Of a stretch of 64,000 nucleotides of DNA, positions 17,191 through 27,246 are shown in pieces. The stretch's first letter is position 1. Every line of letters starts with the position of its first letter. The notes below the pieces were generated by a model. That model made no database searches, was not told where the DNA came from, and saw nothing but the letters and a program-made list of their open reading frames with translations. The stretch spans positions 1,507,001-1,571,000 of the forward strand of contig NZ_VISL01000001.1 in assembly GCF_007827465.1 (NCBI RefSeq), given 5' to 3'. Made by a program: the position numbers and the translations under genes. The stretch is from Dokdonia sp. Hel_I_53. Its GTDB lineage: Bacteria > Bacteroidota > Bacteroidia > Flavobacteriales > Flavobacteriaceae.

Positions 17191-18522
17191 TTAGTTATCA
17201 TAGACCTCTTGTGCTTGTTTAGGATTTAATCTAAGAGCTAAAATTGCCGAAATAGCAAAAAACACCCCAGCAAAGAAAATCGCATATACTGCATTATTGT
17301 CCAAAATATATTTATAAATAGGTCCAAAGGTGAGTGTTTCAATAGCCATTGGTATGACAATCATCATATTTAATATACCCATATAAATTCCTCGTTTGCA
17401 TTGAGGAACGATTTTAGAAACCATTGTATAAGGAATACCCATCATTGCAGCCCATCCTATACCGAAGAGAACCATAGGAACCAAAATTAAAGTAGTGTCG
17501 GTAATATTAGGGACTAAAAACATGGCTACCGCGGTACAAAATAAACTCGCAGCATAAATCTTCTTACCTCCATATTTTAATGTTAAAGGTACTAATGCCA
17601 AAGCTACCACCATCGTTATAGAATTATAGGCCCAACTCATCTTTGCAGCTTGAGCAGCGGCCTCTCCTGTTGTAAAATTGAGTGTAGTCTTAAGAAGTGG
17701 TACTATAAATTGCCAATACACAAATAAAGCATACCATTGAAATAAATAAACACCCGCTACTTTCCACATAAATTTAGGCATTTCTTTTACTGTGCGTGCG
17801 ATCTCTAAGAAAGGTTGCTTAAAACGCTCTATAAAGCTAAGTGATCTAAACTCATTGATCTCCTCCATTTCCTCTTCTGATGGTGGGATTTCTGGAGTTT
17901 TAAGTACAGACCATAATATAGTGGTTATAGACAATACGGCTCCTATAAAAAATGAGTAATAGAGCCACTTAGGTATAGCTCCTACAGTTTCATTTTCAAC
18001 CCCAAACCAATCTTGAAATAGAAAAATAGATGCGGTTGCTAGCAATATACCGGCTCCTACAAATAAGCTTTGCATTTGATACCCAAAACTCAATTGTTTT
18101 TCTGGCAACTTGTCTCCTACAAAGGCTCTGTAGGGCTCCATTGCCATATTATTTCCAATGTCTAAAATCCATAACAATGTTACTGCCACCCATAATGCTG
18201 GGCTAAAGGGAAAGGCAAATAAACATATGCTACCTAATACAGCACCTATTAAGAAAAACGGCTTTCTCCTACCAAATTTTGGCGACCACGTTTTATCACT
18301 TATCGCTCCAATGATAGGCTGTACAATAAGTCCTGTTATAGGTCCTGCTATATTCAAAATAGGCAATAAATCTTCGGCTGCTCCTAGATAAAGAAAAATA
18401 GGGTTGATGGCTGTTTGTTGTAATCCAAATGAAAATTGAATACCCAAAAAACCAACATTCATATTAAAAATCTGCCAAAAGGTAAGGTTTGGTTTCTTTA
18501 TCTTATTTAAAAATTTATCCAT
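17191..18522 (-). CDS. SLC45-type (sucrose/maltose-like) MFS transporter
   Basis: The predicted protein has 443 residues and about 12 hydrophobic helices. The N-terminal GFLGIQFSFGLQQTAINPIFLYLGA, the GLIVQPIIGAISDKTWSPKFGRRKPFF loop with its D and RR motif, and WILDIGNNMAMEPYRAFVGD are typical of the glycoside-pentoside-hexuronide/SLC45 sugar porters found next to sucrose or maltose genes in flavobacteria. It should be a cation-coupled importer in the inner membrane. The PfkB kinase follows immediately, supporting a sugar role. No regulator or glycoside hydrolase lies adjacent in this window. Confidence 0.82.
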   Translation of the reverse strand: MDKFLNKIKKPNLTFWQIFNMNVGFLGIQFSFGLQQTAINPIFLYLGAAEDLLPILNIAGPITGLIVQPIIGAISDKTWSPKFGRRKPFFLIGAVLGSICLFAFPFSPALWVAVTLLWILDIGNNMAMEPYRAFVGDKLPEKQLSFGYQMQSLFVGAGILLATASIFLFQDWFGVENETVGAIPKWLYYSFFIGAVLSITTILWSVLKTPEIPPSEEEMEEINEFRSLSFIERFKQPFLEIARTVKEMPKFMWKVAGVYLFQWYALFVYWQFIVPLLKTTLNFTTGEAAAQAAKMSWAYNSITMVVALALVPLTLKYGGKKIYAASLFCTAVAMFLVPNITDTTLILVPMVLFGIGWAAMMGIPYTMVSKIVPQCKRGIYMGILNMMIVIPMAIETLTFGPIYKYILDNNAVYAIFFAGVFFAISAILALRLNPKQAQEVYDN

Positions 18523-18629
18523 TGGAGTTCTTTATAAAATGAGTTCTACAAAGTAATATCCGTATTTTTTTTAAGATAGCATTAAGAGGTAGTAATTTTT
18601 GAGAATATCGCAATTTTTAAAAATCTAAG

Positions 18630-19556
18630 TCATTTCTTTATCGCCTTTATATTACGAGTAAGGCCAGAATACTTAGTTCTTTTTACGGCAGACTTTTTAA
18701 AAATCTCTGAGAATACCTCTTGTGTAATTTCTTCCCATTCTTTCTTATCATAGGTTAGAAGTTTTGGATTTGGATTAAAGAGGGGTTCACTATGTGCTTT
18801 AGAAAATCGATTCCAAGGACATACATCCTGACAGACATCACAGCCAAACATCCAGTCATCGAGATGTTTTTTTGCATAAGTGGGAATCTCATTTTTCAAC
18901 TCTATGGTAAAATAACTTATACATTTACTCCCATCTACTTTATAAGGCTCTACAATAGCTTGTGTGGGGCAAGCATCAATACAAGCGGTGCAGTTACCAC
19001 AATGGTCTGTAACGGGAGTATCATACTCAAGATCTAGATCAACAACAAGCTCTGCTATAAAATAAAAGGATCCTGTTTTTTTCGACAGTAAATTACTGTG
19101 CTTTCCTATCCAACCTAAACCACTTTTTGCCGCCCAGGCCTTATCTAGGATGGGAGCACTGTCCACAAAGGCACGCCCGTGGACATCGCCTATTTGCTCT
19201 TGAAGGCTATGTAAAAATTCTTTAAGCTTATCTTTGATTACAAAATGATAATCACGACCGTAAGCGTATTTTGAAATTTTGTAGCTATCTGCTCGCTGTA
19301 ATTCATGTGGGTAGTAATTAAGCAATAATGAGATCACACTTTTTGAACCTTCTACGAGTTTTGTAGGGTCGAGTCGCTTATCAAAATAATTCTCCATGTA
19401 GGACATTTCCCCATGCATGTTTTTTTGCAACCAAGACTCTAAACGTGGGGCCTCTTCCTCCAGAAAACCAGCTTTACTAATACCACAAGACATAAAACCT
19501 AATCTGGCTGCTTCTGCCTTTATAAATTCAGTATGCTTTCTACGGTTTTCAATCAT
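18630..19556 (-). CDS. queG: Epoxyqueuosine reductase
   Basis: The predicted protein has 308 residues. QueG performs the last step of queuosine synthesis, reducing epoxyqueuosine in tRNA with a cobalamin and two [4Fe-4S] clusters. The sequence shows the N-terminal cobalamin-binding half ([42 protein letters not shown]) and two ferredoxin-like cluster sites, [12 protein letters not shown] and CDVCQDVCP. Its ATG overlaps the stop of the P450 gene by one base (TAATG), so the two are translated together. The C-terminus is slightly short compared with some homologues but ends after the second cluster as expected for the compact form. Confidence 0.93.
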   Translation of the reverse strand: MIENRRKHTEFIKAEAARLGFMSCGISKAGFLEEEAPRLESWLQKNMHGEMSYMENYFDKRLDPTKLVEGSKSVISLLLNYYPHELQRADSYKISKYAYGRDYHFVIKDKLKEFLHSLQEQIGDVHGRAFVDSAPILDKAWAAKSGLGWIGKHSNLLSKKTGSFYFIAELVVDLDLEYDTPVTDHCGNCTACIDACPTQAIVEPYKVDGSKCISYFTIELKNEIPTYAKKHLDDWMFGCDVCQDVCPWNRFSKAHSEPLFNPNPKLLTYDKKEWEEITQEVFSEIFKKSAVKRTKYSGLTRNIKAIKK

Positions 19557-20884
19557 TACTTTCTAGGTAAAAACTCCAAAATTGCATTTTTAGGTTTCAG
19601 AGTTATAAGGGGTAATATTTCAATAGGATTATCTTTAAACCCTATTTTAAATTCTTTCACAAGTTCTGTAATTGTTAGTATCATCTCATACATGGCAAAG
19701 TTGTTGCCTATACACATTCTAGGACCCGCACCAAATGGGAAGTATGCTGGATGTTTCATCCCCGCGTTATCATTAAAACGGGTAGGGTCAAATTCTTGAG
19801 GTCGTTCCCAAAAATCTTTATGGCTATGTATCTCGATGATAGAAAATAACAGATTAGATCCCTCAGGAAGAACCTTACCATCGTGTACATCTTCTTTTAT
19901 ATTTACTCTATCTATAAAATAAGCAGGTGGATAGAGCCGCATCGATTCCTCTAGCACTTGTTTAGTGATAGGACATGTTTTCAAAAATTCATTTAAAGTT
20001 TGTGTGTTCGCTTTCGCGAAAGCGTACTCCTTATAAATTCTATCCTGCCAACCTGGGTTCCTTGCTAATAATTCAACCGTAAATGTCAGTGCGTTAGACG
20101 TAGTCTCATGGCCTGCAGAAAAAAGGATTAAAATCTCATCGATAAGTTGCTCCTCATCCATAAAACTTCCGTCTTCATACTGGGAGTCAAGAAGCATATC
20201 TAGTAAGTCTCCGGGTTTCTCTCCACTCTCTTTACGCTCTTGCACGAGGTCTTTTAAAATAGATCTAGCTTCCCTAGTAAGTGCAAGGTGCTTATCTATG
20301 GGGCCTCCATACTTAAAGTACAATGATTTATAAGGCTGGCGAAGCTCTTTCACAAGCATTTTTTGTGCTTGTTCTGTAATGTATTGTAGTCTATTAATTT
20401 TTGAGCGATCTACATCTGTTTGAAAGAGTGCTTTTACCACAGTCATAAATGCAAGGTCATTGAAAACATCAAATACATCAAAGGGAGTATTGGGCGTAAT
20501 GCGAGCCAGCTCCTCTTTGATAACCTCAAACATAGTATCCAGAAGCTTTGCTAGCTGTTTTTTATGAAATGCAGGTTGTATAAGTTTACGTTGCTTTTTC
20601 CAATGATCACCTTGTGCTGTAAGAAGTCCTTCTCCCACATATTTTGCAAGGTCTCTTGTTTGTATGGGTGACTTTTCATAATTGCGCTGGTTTTTCTGAA
20701 GTGCATAGCGTGCAAATTCTGGATCGCGAGAAAAAATTACATGCTTTCCAAAGCCAAGGTTTAGCTTAAAAGTATCTCCTTTTGTTTCAAAATTTTTGTG
20801 ATGAAAAGGCAGCGGATTTTTTAAAATTCGCCCTGCGTTTGCAAGAAATTTAAAAACGGATACCGAAGGAATGTTTGAAAGCAT
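19556..20884 (-). CDS. Cytochrome P450
   Basis: The predicted protein has 442 residues. The I-helix oxygen-activation motif AGHETTS, the K-helix ESMRLYPP, and the heme loop [10 protein letters not shown] with the thiolate ligand at Cys391 are all present, so it should be active. It lacks an obvious N-terminal membrane anchor and needs separate redox partners, none of which is adjacent. Substrate is unknown; similar P450s in marine flavobacteria sit between ruvB and queG. One intact palindromic repeat (20010-20023) lies in frame inside it and encodes AFAKA. Confidence 0.92.
   Translation of the reverse strand: MLSNIPSVSVFKFLANAGRILKNPLPFHHKNFETKGDTFKLNLGFGKHVIFSRDPEFARYALQKNQRNYEKSPIQTRDLAKYVGEGLLTAQGDHWKKQRKLIQPAFHKKQLAKLLDTMFEVIKEELARITPNTPFDVFDVFNDLAFMTVVKALFQTDVDRSKINRLQYITEQAQKMLVKELRQPYKSLYFKYGGPIDKHLALTREARSILKDLVQERKESGEKPGDLLDMLLDSQYEDGSFMDEEQLIDEILILFSAGHETTSNALTFTVELLARNPGWQDRIYKEYAFAKANTQTLNEFLKTCPITKQVLEESMRLYPPAYFIDRVNIKEDVHDGKVLPEGSNLLFSIIEIHSHKDFWERPQEFDPTRFNDNAGMKHPAYFPFGAGPRMCIGNNFAMYEMILTITELVKEFKIGFKDNPIEILPLITLKPKNAILEFLPRK
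20010..20023. repeat. Palindromic repeat inside the P450 gene
   Basis: An intact GCTTTCGCGAAAGC core within coding sequence, read as AFAKA on the minus strand. The match extends one base each side. Confidence 0.75.
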
Positions 20885-20952
20885 ACTTTATTTTTAATCT
20901 TGATTTTAAAACATAGCGGTTATTAAATTACCACTAACTAATCTTCAGAAAT

Positions 20953-21975
20953 TTAAAACAAACCTCCTTGTACAGGTCCCTTTATTCTTCCTAAATGTTT
21001 ATAAGCTTCCTCTGTAACTTCTCTTCCTCGAGGCGTGCGCATTATAAAGCCTTGTTGTATTAAAAAAGGTTCGTAAACTTCCTCGATTGTTTCTGCACTT
21101 TCAGAAACTGCGGTAGCAAGTGTCGTGATACCCACTGGCCCTCCTTTAAATTTATCTATGATAGTTGCTAAAATTTTATTGTCCATTTCATCCAGACCGT
21201 GAGCATCCACATTAAGTGCCTCCAGACTGAAACGGGCAATTTCGATATCTATTTTTCCATTTCCTTTAATTTGTGCAAAATCGCGTACACGTCTCAACAG
21301 TGCATTTGCAATACGTGGCGTACCTCTACTTCTACCGGCGATCTCTACAGCGGCTTCCATAGAAATAGGAACTCCAAGAATTTGCGCACTACGCTGTACA
21401 ATTGTAGTTAACAATTCTGTACTATAATATTGAAGCCTACTTGCAATGCCAAAACGTGCTCTCATAGGAGCCGTAAGTAATCCAGATCGGGTTGTAGCCC
21501 CTACTAATGTAAATGGAGCAAGGTCAATTTGTACTGTTCGAGCATTTGGTCCCGTTTCAATCATGATATCTATGCGATAATCTTCCATCGCAGAGTAGAG
21601 ATATTCTTCTACAATAGGGCTTAAACGATGTATCTCATCTATAAATAACACATCACGTTCATCAAGATTTGTAAGAAGTCCTGCAAGATCTCCTGGTTTG
21701 TCTAGAACAGGGCCTGAAGTAATTTTGATGTGTACTCCAAGTTCGTTTGCAAGAATATTTGCAAGAGTTGTCTTACCTAATCCTGGAGGTCCATGGAAAA
21801 GTGTATGATCAAGGGCTTCTCCTCTTAAGTTTGCAGCTTGTACAAAGATTTTTAAATTTTCAAGCACTTGATCTTGTCCAGTAAAATCCTCAAATGATAG
21901 GGGCCGCAACGCTCGCTCTACATCATTTTCTTCAGGAGAAAATCCGCTGTTTGTTGGGTCTAGGTGTTCATTCAT
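20953..21975 (-). CDS. ruvB: Holliday junction branch-migration helicase RuvB
   Basis: The predicted protein has 340 residues, the typical length. Walker [10 protein letters not shown] lies at residues 62-70 and Walker B is FIDEIHRL. The sensor and arginine-finger region [18 protein letters not shown] and the C-terminal winged helix ([17 protein letters not shown]) follow. It forms hexameric rings that pump DNA through RuvA-bound junctions. It is upstream of the P450 and queG on the same strand, 68 bases from the P450 start, so the three may share a transcript. Confidence 0.96.
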   Translation of the reverse strand: MNEHLDPTNSGFSPEENDVERALRPLSFEDFTGQDQVLENLKIFVQAANLRGEALDHTLFHGPPGLGKTTLANILANELGVHIKITSGPVLDKPGDLAGLLTNLDERDVLFIDEIHRLSPIVEEYLYSAMEDYRIDIMIETGPNARTVQIDLAPFTLVGATTRSGLLTAPMRARFGIASRLQYYSTELLTTIVQRSAQILGVPISMEAAVEIAGRSRGTPRIANALLRRVRDFAQIKGNGKIDIEIARFSLEALNVDAHGLDEMDNKILATIIDKFKGGPVGITTLATAVSESAETIEEVYEPFLIQQGFIMRTPRGREVTEEAYKHLGRIKGPVQGGLF

Positions 21976-22079
21976 CTGTAGTGTGGGCTTTCAATCAAAG
22001 ATAAGGAATAGTGGGTGCAGGTTATAATCCTAAAATTTGAATTAAAGATTACAAAAATTACTTTAAATGCCTTTGTAAC

Positions 22080-22093
22080 GCTTTCGCGAAAGC
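22080..22093. repeat. Palindromic repeat downstream of coxA
   Basis: An intact GCTTTCGCGAAAGC core in the non-coding stretch between ruvB and the coxA terminator. The copy is asymmetric outside the core. Confidence 0.7.
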
Positions 22094-22097
22094 ATAA

Positions 22098-22130
22098 AAA
22101 AGAAAACCCATCCGTTTCCGAATGGGTTGC
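22098..22130 (-). terminator. Terminator of the act-cox operon
   Basis: The arms AACCCAT (22105-22111) and ATGGGTT (22122-22128) pair around a self-complementary CCG/CGG centre. On the minus strand the stem is followed by TTCTTTTTT. It lies about 20 bases past the stop of coxA, the last gene of the respiratory operon. Confidence 0.75.
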
Positions 22131-22148
22131 CTTTATTTATAGAACATC

Positions 22149-23972
22149 CTAGTGATGCATTTCTTCTTCATTAACTTGAAGTGGTACCGTTTGTGGTACG
22201 TAATCTTGACCTGCTAGCACATAATCAGATTCATCTTTATTCAATTTTGAATAATCATAAGGCCATCTGTGTACTTCTGGAATCGCTCCTGCCCAGTTTC
22301 CATGTATATGCTTATGTTCTGTTGTCCATTCAAGCGTATTAGATTTCCAAGGGTTTTTAGAACCTACTTTTCCAAAAAACATAGAGTGGATAAAGTTATA
22401 TAAGAAAACTAGCTGTGCGGCAGCAGTAATAAAAGCAAATATTGTGATTGCTTTATTTACGTCTACTAAATCATCGAAGTATGGAAATGCGGAGTTTGTA
22501 TAATAACGTCTAGGCAATCCAGCCATTCCAATAAAATGCATTGGGAAAAATATACCGTATGCTCCAATTACAGTTACCCAGAAGTGTACATAACCTAAAT
22601 TTTTATTCATCATTTTCCCTTCAAACATTTTAGGGAACCAGTGATAAACACCTGCAAACAGACCATATAATGCAGATATACCCATCACTAAGTGAAAGTG
22701 AGCCACTACAAAGTAAGTATCGTGTACATTGATGTCAAGTGTAGAATCTCCCAAAATTATACCCGTAAGACCTCCTGATATGAAAGTAGATACAAGGCCG
22801 ATAGAGAATAACATTCCTGGGTTGAATTGTAAATTACCTTTCCAAAGAGTGGTGATATAATTAAAGGCTTTTACCGCTGATGGTATCGCTATTAAAAGTG
22901 TTGTAAATGTAAATACAGATCCTAAAAATGGGTTCATTCCTGAAATAAACATATGGTGACCCCATACAATTGTAGATAAAAAGGCAATTGCAAGTATCGA
23001 AGCAACCATTGCACGGTATCCAAAAATAGGCTTACGTGAATTCGTTGCAATAATCTCTGAAGTTATCCCAAGTGCTGGTAATAATACAATGTAAACCTCT
23101 GGGTGACCTAAGAACCAAAATAAGTGTTCAAAGAGTACAGGTGATCCACCAGAATTGTGTAGTACCTCACCTCCTATATAAATATCTGACAAGAAGAAGG
23201 AAGTTCCAAAGCTTCTATCCATAATAAGCATTAAAGCTGCAGACAACAGAACTGGAAATGATACAATGCCTATAATAGCAGTTACAAAAAACGCCCATAT
23301 AGTTAGCGGAAGTCTAGTCATAGACATTCCCTTTGTACGTAAATTAATAACTGTTACTACGTAGTTAAGCGAACCTAATAATGAAGAAGCAATAAATATC
23401 GCCATAGACACTAACCATAAAGTCATACCCATACCAGAAGCAGGAATACTATTAGGTAAAGCAGATAATGGTGGGTAAATGGTCCAACCAGCTGCTGCAG
23501 GACCTGACTCTACAAAAAGAGACATTACCATAATAACAGATGATAGGAAAAATAACCAATAGGATACCATATTAAGGAATCCAGAGGCCATATCGCGTGC
23601 ACCTATCTGAAGTGGAATAAGCAAGTTACTAAAGGTACCACTTAGACCTGCAGTAAGTACAAAGAAAACCATAATGGTACCATGTATCGTAATAAGAGCT
23701 AGGTAAATATTTGGATCCATTACACCGTCTTTTCCCCAATCTCCGAGTAATACCTCATAAATAGTGAATTGGTGATCTGGCCAAGCTAGTTGTAAACGGA
23801 ATATAAGAGACATTCCTATACCTATAATACCCATTATCAAACCAGTAATTAAGTACTGCTTTGAGATCATCTTGTGATCTGTACTAAAGATATATTTCGT
23901 TATAAACGTTTGCTCGTGGTGGTGCTCGTGATCATCGTGACCATGATCTGCTGTTGGTGCGTGTGCTGCCAT
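22149..23972 (-). CDS. coxA: Cytochrome c oxidase subunit I (aa3-type)
   Basis: The predicted protein has 607 residues and 12 expected membrane helices. It reduces oxygen to water at the heme a3-CuB site. Visible markers are HGTIMVFF (heme a ligand), GHPEVYIVLLPALG with the CuB His and cross-linked Tyr, WGHHMF (two further CuB His) and VHDTYFVVAHFHLVMG (heme ligands), so all metal ligands are present. The N-terminus carries an extra His-rich stretch (residues about 4-22, DHGHDDHEHHHE). It is the last gene of the act-cox operon, 30 bases after coxB. Subunit III and assembly factors are not in the window. Confidence 0.96.
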   Translation of the reverse strand: MAAHAPTADHGHDDHEHHHEQTFITKYIFSTDHKMISKQYLITGLIMGIIGIGMSLIFRLQLAWPDHQFTIYEVLLGDWGKDGVMDPNIYLALITIHGTIMVFFVLTAGLSGTFSNLLIPLQIGARDMASGFLNMVSYWLFFLSSVIMVMSLFVESGPAAAGWTIYPPLSALPNSIPASGMGMTLWLVSMAIFIASSLLGSLNYVVTVINLRTKGMSMTRLPLTIWAFFVTAIIGIVSFPVLLSAALMLIMDRSFGTSFFLSDIYIGGEVLHNSGGSPVLFEHLFWFLGHPEVYIVLLPALGITSEIIATNSRKPIFGYRAMVASILAIAFLSTIVWGHHMFISGMNPFLGSVFTFTTLLIAIPSAVKAFNYITTLWKGNLQFNPGMLFSIGLVSTFISGGLTGIILGDSTLDINVHDTYFVVAHFHLVMGISALYGLFAGVYHWFPKMFEGKMMNKNLGYVHFWVTVIGAYGIFFPMHFIGMAGLPRRYYTNSAFPYFDDLVDVNKAITIFAFITAAAQLVFLYNFIHSMFFGKVGSKNPWKSNTLEWTTEHKHIHGNWAGAIPEVHRWPYDYSKLNKDESDYVLAGQDYVPQTVPLQVNEEEMHH

Positions 23973-24002
23973 ACCTAGTTTCTTTAGTTTTATTTTTTTC
24001 TT

Positions 24003-25085
24003 TTATTCTTGAGAAGCTACTAATGAACTACCAAAAGTTTTTTGTTCTGACATCCAAGCATCGTATTCTTCTTGAGTCTCAACAACAATTTTCATTTGCA
24101 TATTATAGTGTGATGCTCCACAAATCTTATTACATAGCAAGTAATAATCAAATTCATCATAGTCGTCTATTGGGCCATTTCCAGCGGCAATAGACTCTTT
24201 ATTTTTTTCTTTTCTTAATTCCTTGATGGTTGCCATCTTGTCTTTCATATAATCCGTATCTCGGATTTCTGCAGTGGTCTTAGAAGGTGTAAATGAAAAT
24301 TGTGTTATCATTCCAGGTACGACATTCATTTGCGCTCTAAAGTGAGGCATATATGCTGAGTGTAAAACGTCTTGAGAGCGAAGTTTGAATACTACCTGTC
24401 TTCCAACTGGAAGATGAAGTTCTGTAGTGATCTTATCATCCATTGCATCTGCATCACTCTCATCTACTCCTACAGTATTTGCACCTTCTATAAATCGTAC
24501 ATTGGCATTTCCGAGTATATTATCTTCTCCAGCGTATCTAGCTTGCCATCCAAATCGTTTTGCATAAAGCTCTACAACAATAGCATCCTCTTCTTCCTCA
24601 AAATTCATGATATCAGACCATGTAAAAAGACCATAAATTATAAGACCAGCGAGAACTATTACCGGAATAATGGTCCAGATAAATTCAAGCTTATCATTAT
24701 CTGCATAAAACAATGCCTTTTGACCTTTTTTTCCACTATACTTATAAGCAAAGTAATGTAGTAATGCTTGAGTAATTACTTGAACAAACATTATGAGTGC
24801 AAGAGATATGAATAATAAGTTATCATATGCCCCCCCGTGCTCAGAAGATGCTTCTGGTAAATAAAATTTACTGTAATGCCAGAAACAGTAAAACATTATA
24901 AAATAAAATACGATGGCAAAACCTAACATCAATTTTCCGTTGATACGGTTGTCCTTATCATCTGCTACCTGAGCAGATTCACTATTAGTATCTTTATTAA
25001 ACTGCGATAGTTTAAAAATCTTTGACATTTGCCAAAGTGTGACTACAAATAGAATTACTACGATGAGTGCTAATAAACCTGTCAT
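24003..25085 (-). CDS. coxB: Cytochrome c oxidase subunit II
   Basis: The predicted protein has 360 residues. A first hydrophobic helix at the extreme N-terminus is followed by the two helices usual for subunit II (about 50-70 and 85-110), a third hydrophobic stretch (FIWTIIPVIVLAGLIIYG) and the periplasmic cupredoxin domain. CuA ligands are intact: a His in VLHSAYMPHF and the CNKICGASHYNM motif supplying two Cys, His and Met. It lacks a fused cytochrome c domain, so electrons should arrive from the neighbouring complex III or a soluble cytochrome. It follows actF by 27 bases. Confidence 0.94.
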   Translation of the reverse strand: MTGLLALIVVILFVVTLWQMSKIFKLSQFNKDTNSESAQVADDKDNRINGKLMLGFAIVFYFIMFYCFWHYSKFYLPEASSEHGGAYDNLLFISLALIMFVQVITQALLHYFAYKYSGKKGQKALFYADNDKLEFIWTIIPVIVLAGLIIYGLFTWSDIMNFEEEEDAIVVELYAKRFGWQARYAGEDNILGNANVRFIEGANTVGVDESDADAMDDKITTELHLPVGRQVVFKLRSQDVLHSAYMPHFRAQMNVVPGMITQFSFTPSKTTAEIRDTDYMKDKMATIKELRKEKNKESIAAGNGPIDDYDEFDYYLLCNKICGASHYNMQMKIVVETQEEYDAWMSEQKTFGSSLVASQE

Positions 25086-25112
25086 TGCTTTCTAACTTCT
25101 TTAATCTAAATT

Positions 25113-26507
25113 CTAATAATGAAAATGCTTACTTTCTTCAATAAGCGGGTTACGCTTAGGCTCTAATGGACGACTTGCTAATGAACTAAATACGATTAAT
25201 ATAAATAAACCGAAGAAGAACATAAGTGCTCCAATCTCTACAAAACCAAATGACCATACTGTCCCTACTGTTCCAGGCATAATCATGTTAAAAATATCTA
25301 CATAGTGGCCTAATAAGATCACTACACCTGCCATTACGACAAACCAGTTCACTCGCTTAAAATCACTGTTCATTAATATTAATAATGGAAAAATAAAGTT
25401 CATTACTAACATCCCAAAGAACGGTAAGTTGTAATCTTCAATTCGCTGAATATAGTACGTTACTTCTTCTGGTATATTAGAATACCAGATAAGCATGAAT
25501 TGAGAAAACCATAAATATGTCCAAAAAATACTGAAACCGAACATAAATTTAGCAAGGTCATGGATATGGCTATCATTCACATTAGGTAAGTAACCAGCAC
25601 CTTTTAAAATCATTGTTATCAATGCAATAGTAGTAATACCACAGACCATCATACCCGCAAGGACATACCATCCAAATAGCGTACTAAACCAGTGTGGATC
25701 TACAGACATAATCCAGTCCCAAGACATCATAGACTCTGTGTATAAAAAGAATACTAAAAATCCTGCTGCTAATTTGAAAGATTTTTTATGCCATCTATTA
25801 TCAGAGGCTTCATCTTGATTTCTTGAAAACTTAACAGCAAAGAAACGATAAGCACACCAACCACCTACAAAAATAACCGCTCTTATCAAAAGACCAGGAA
25901 CGTTTAACCAGCCAGATTTTCCTGCAATTAATTTATCGTAGTTATCACTCGCTGGATCAGTTATACCGTCTGCCATCCAATGAAACATATGGTTAAAATG
26001 AAAACCTGATAGTGCAAGAAGTACTATCATTATAACCCCTCCAGGAAGTAAGTAAGCTGTTATGGCTTCCATAACTCTCAAAAGTAATGGAGACCATCCA
26101 GCTTGTGAAGCATATTGAACTGCATAAAATGCAAGACAACCTAATGCAATCATAAAAAAGAAAAACGCAGCTATATAAATAGCAGACCAAGGTTTATTAT
26201 GGTAACCATCTAATAAATGTTGATTGTGCTCCTCCTCCGTCATTACGTGACCTTCGGAGTGATCTTTTATTGAGGCAACTTCAATATGGGACGTAGATCC
26301 ATGTTCTGCATGAGCAATATCATTCGTACTGTGATCATCTACTAGCGCGTGGTTTTCATCACCATGCCCATCACCGTGACCTGCATGCATAGCCTCAATA
26401 TCCTCAATGGTATGCGGCATAAATAATGCATCTACAGTAAAAAGAACTGCTCCTACTACCATAAAGATAATAGCTGATAATTTTAAATTGTTAGATAATG
26501 TATACAT
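25113..26507 (-). CDS. actF: Alternative complex III subunit ActF (NrfD-like membrane protein)
   Basis: The predicted protein has 464 residues and about ten hydrophobic helices in the NrfD/PsrC-like arrangement of ActF. This subunit is the second integral quinone-side protein of the quinol:cytochrome c oxidoreductase. After the first helix there is a His- and acid-rich insertion of about 75 residues (roughly 30-106, including HAGHGDGHGDENH), suggestive of metal binding. Conserved blocks such as SYDWIMSVDPHWFST-like sequence (here MSWDWIMSVDPHWFSTLFG) support the call. It lies between actE and coxB in the same operon. Confidence 0.9.
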   Translation of the reverse strand: MYTLSNNLKLSAIIFMVVGAVLFTVDALFMPHTIEDIEAMHAGHGDGHGDENHALVDDHSTNDIAHAEHGSTSHIEVASIKDHSEGHVMTEEEHNQHLLDGYHNKPWSAIYIAAFFFFMIALGCLAFYAVQYASQAGWSPLLLRVMEAITAYLLPGGVIMIVLLALSGFHFNHMFHWMADGITDPASDNYDKLIAGKSGWLNVPGLLIRAVIFVGGWCAYRFFAVKFSRNQDEASDNRWHKKSFKLAAGFLVFFLYTESMMSWDWIMSVDPHWFSTLFGWYVLAGMMVCGITTIALITMILKGAGYLPNVNDSHIHDLAKFMFGFSIFWTYLWFSQFMLIWYSNIPEEVTYYIQRIEDYNLPFFGMLVMNFIFPLLILMNSDFKRVNWFVVMAGVVILLGHYVDIFNMIMPGTVGTVWSFGFVEIGALMFFFGLFILIVFSSLASRPLEPKRNPLIEESKHFHY

Positions 26508-26538
26508 ATCTTAAATATCGGTTGTTCCGTTAGTTAGT

Positions 26539-27237
26539 TTAGTCTTCGTCTCCAGTTGCATTCACAGGATCAGATTCTGGTCCTGGAATGGCATCTACAG
26601 CTCCTTCATTTAAATCTACATCAATCTGTCCTTCGGTCATTTCCTCTATAATATCTTCTGAAGAAAATACTCTTTCTGGATTACCGTCTAATTTCGCTTT
26701 TAGCGACATTACATAGTGATTGACCATCCATAATTCGTCTTCCGTCATTTGAGACGCATACGACCCCATGGAGTTGATTCCGTAATACATTACGTGATAT
26801 ACGCTTCCTTCTGTAATTGCTCTTCCTTCATCGTTATAAGCAGGTACACCAAGAATTTTCTCGCGTTTTGCTAAAATACCTTGACCATCACCTTTCTCAC
26901 CATGACAAATACCACAATAAATATTATAGAGTTCATTTCCTTTAACAAAGTTTTCCTCTGTATAAGGTAGCGGATTTATCAAATTCGCTTTTGCAGAAGC
27001 TTTTCCCTCTTGCGTGTTGTCGTAATCGTAAGGTAACCACCCTCGTGCTATAGAGCCCTCTGCTGGTGTCATCGCTTCATATCCATCAGGAAACACCTCG
27101 TATTTACCATAGGCCTCATAACCTACAGACTCATACATATTAGGCATATATTGATAGTTAGGCTTATTATCATCCTTACAAGAAATAAGACTTGAAAAGG
27201 CAACTAATAAAACTGCTATTTTTAAAATATTCTTCAT
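26539..27237 (-). CDS. actE: Alternative complex III subunit ActE (monoheme cytochrome c lipoprotein)
   Basis: The predicted protein has 232 residues. It has a lipoprotein-type signal ending in LISC (Cys20), a single heme-binding site CGICH near residue 110 within YNIYCGICHGEKGDG, and a methionine (near INSMGSYASQM) able to serve as the sixth ligand. In alternative complex III this periplasmic cytochrome passes electrons towards the terminal oxidase. The C-terminal tail is acidic. Its gene is nine bases downstream of actD and 31 bases upstream of actF. Confidence 0.9.
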   Translation of the reverse strand: MKNILKIAVLLVAFSSLISCKDDNKPNYQYMPNMYESVGYEAYGKYEVFPDGYEAMTPAEGSIARGWLPYDYDNTQEGKASAKANLINPLPYTEENFVKGNELYNIYCGICHGEKGDGQGILAKREKILGVPAYNDEGRAITEGSVYHVMYYGINSMGSYASQMTEDELWMVNHYVMSLKAKLDGNPERVFSSEDIIEEMTEGQIDVDLNEGAVDAIPGPESDPVNATGDED

Positions 27238-27246
27238 TGCGTTGAG

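Noticed and set aside
24372..24761. 129-residue plus-strand open frame opposite coxB
   Set aside because: Antisense shadow of a gene with intact CuA ligands and operon context.
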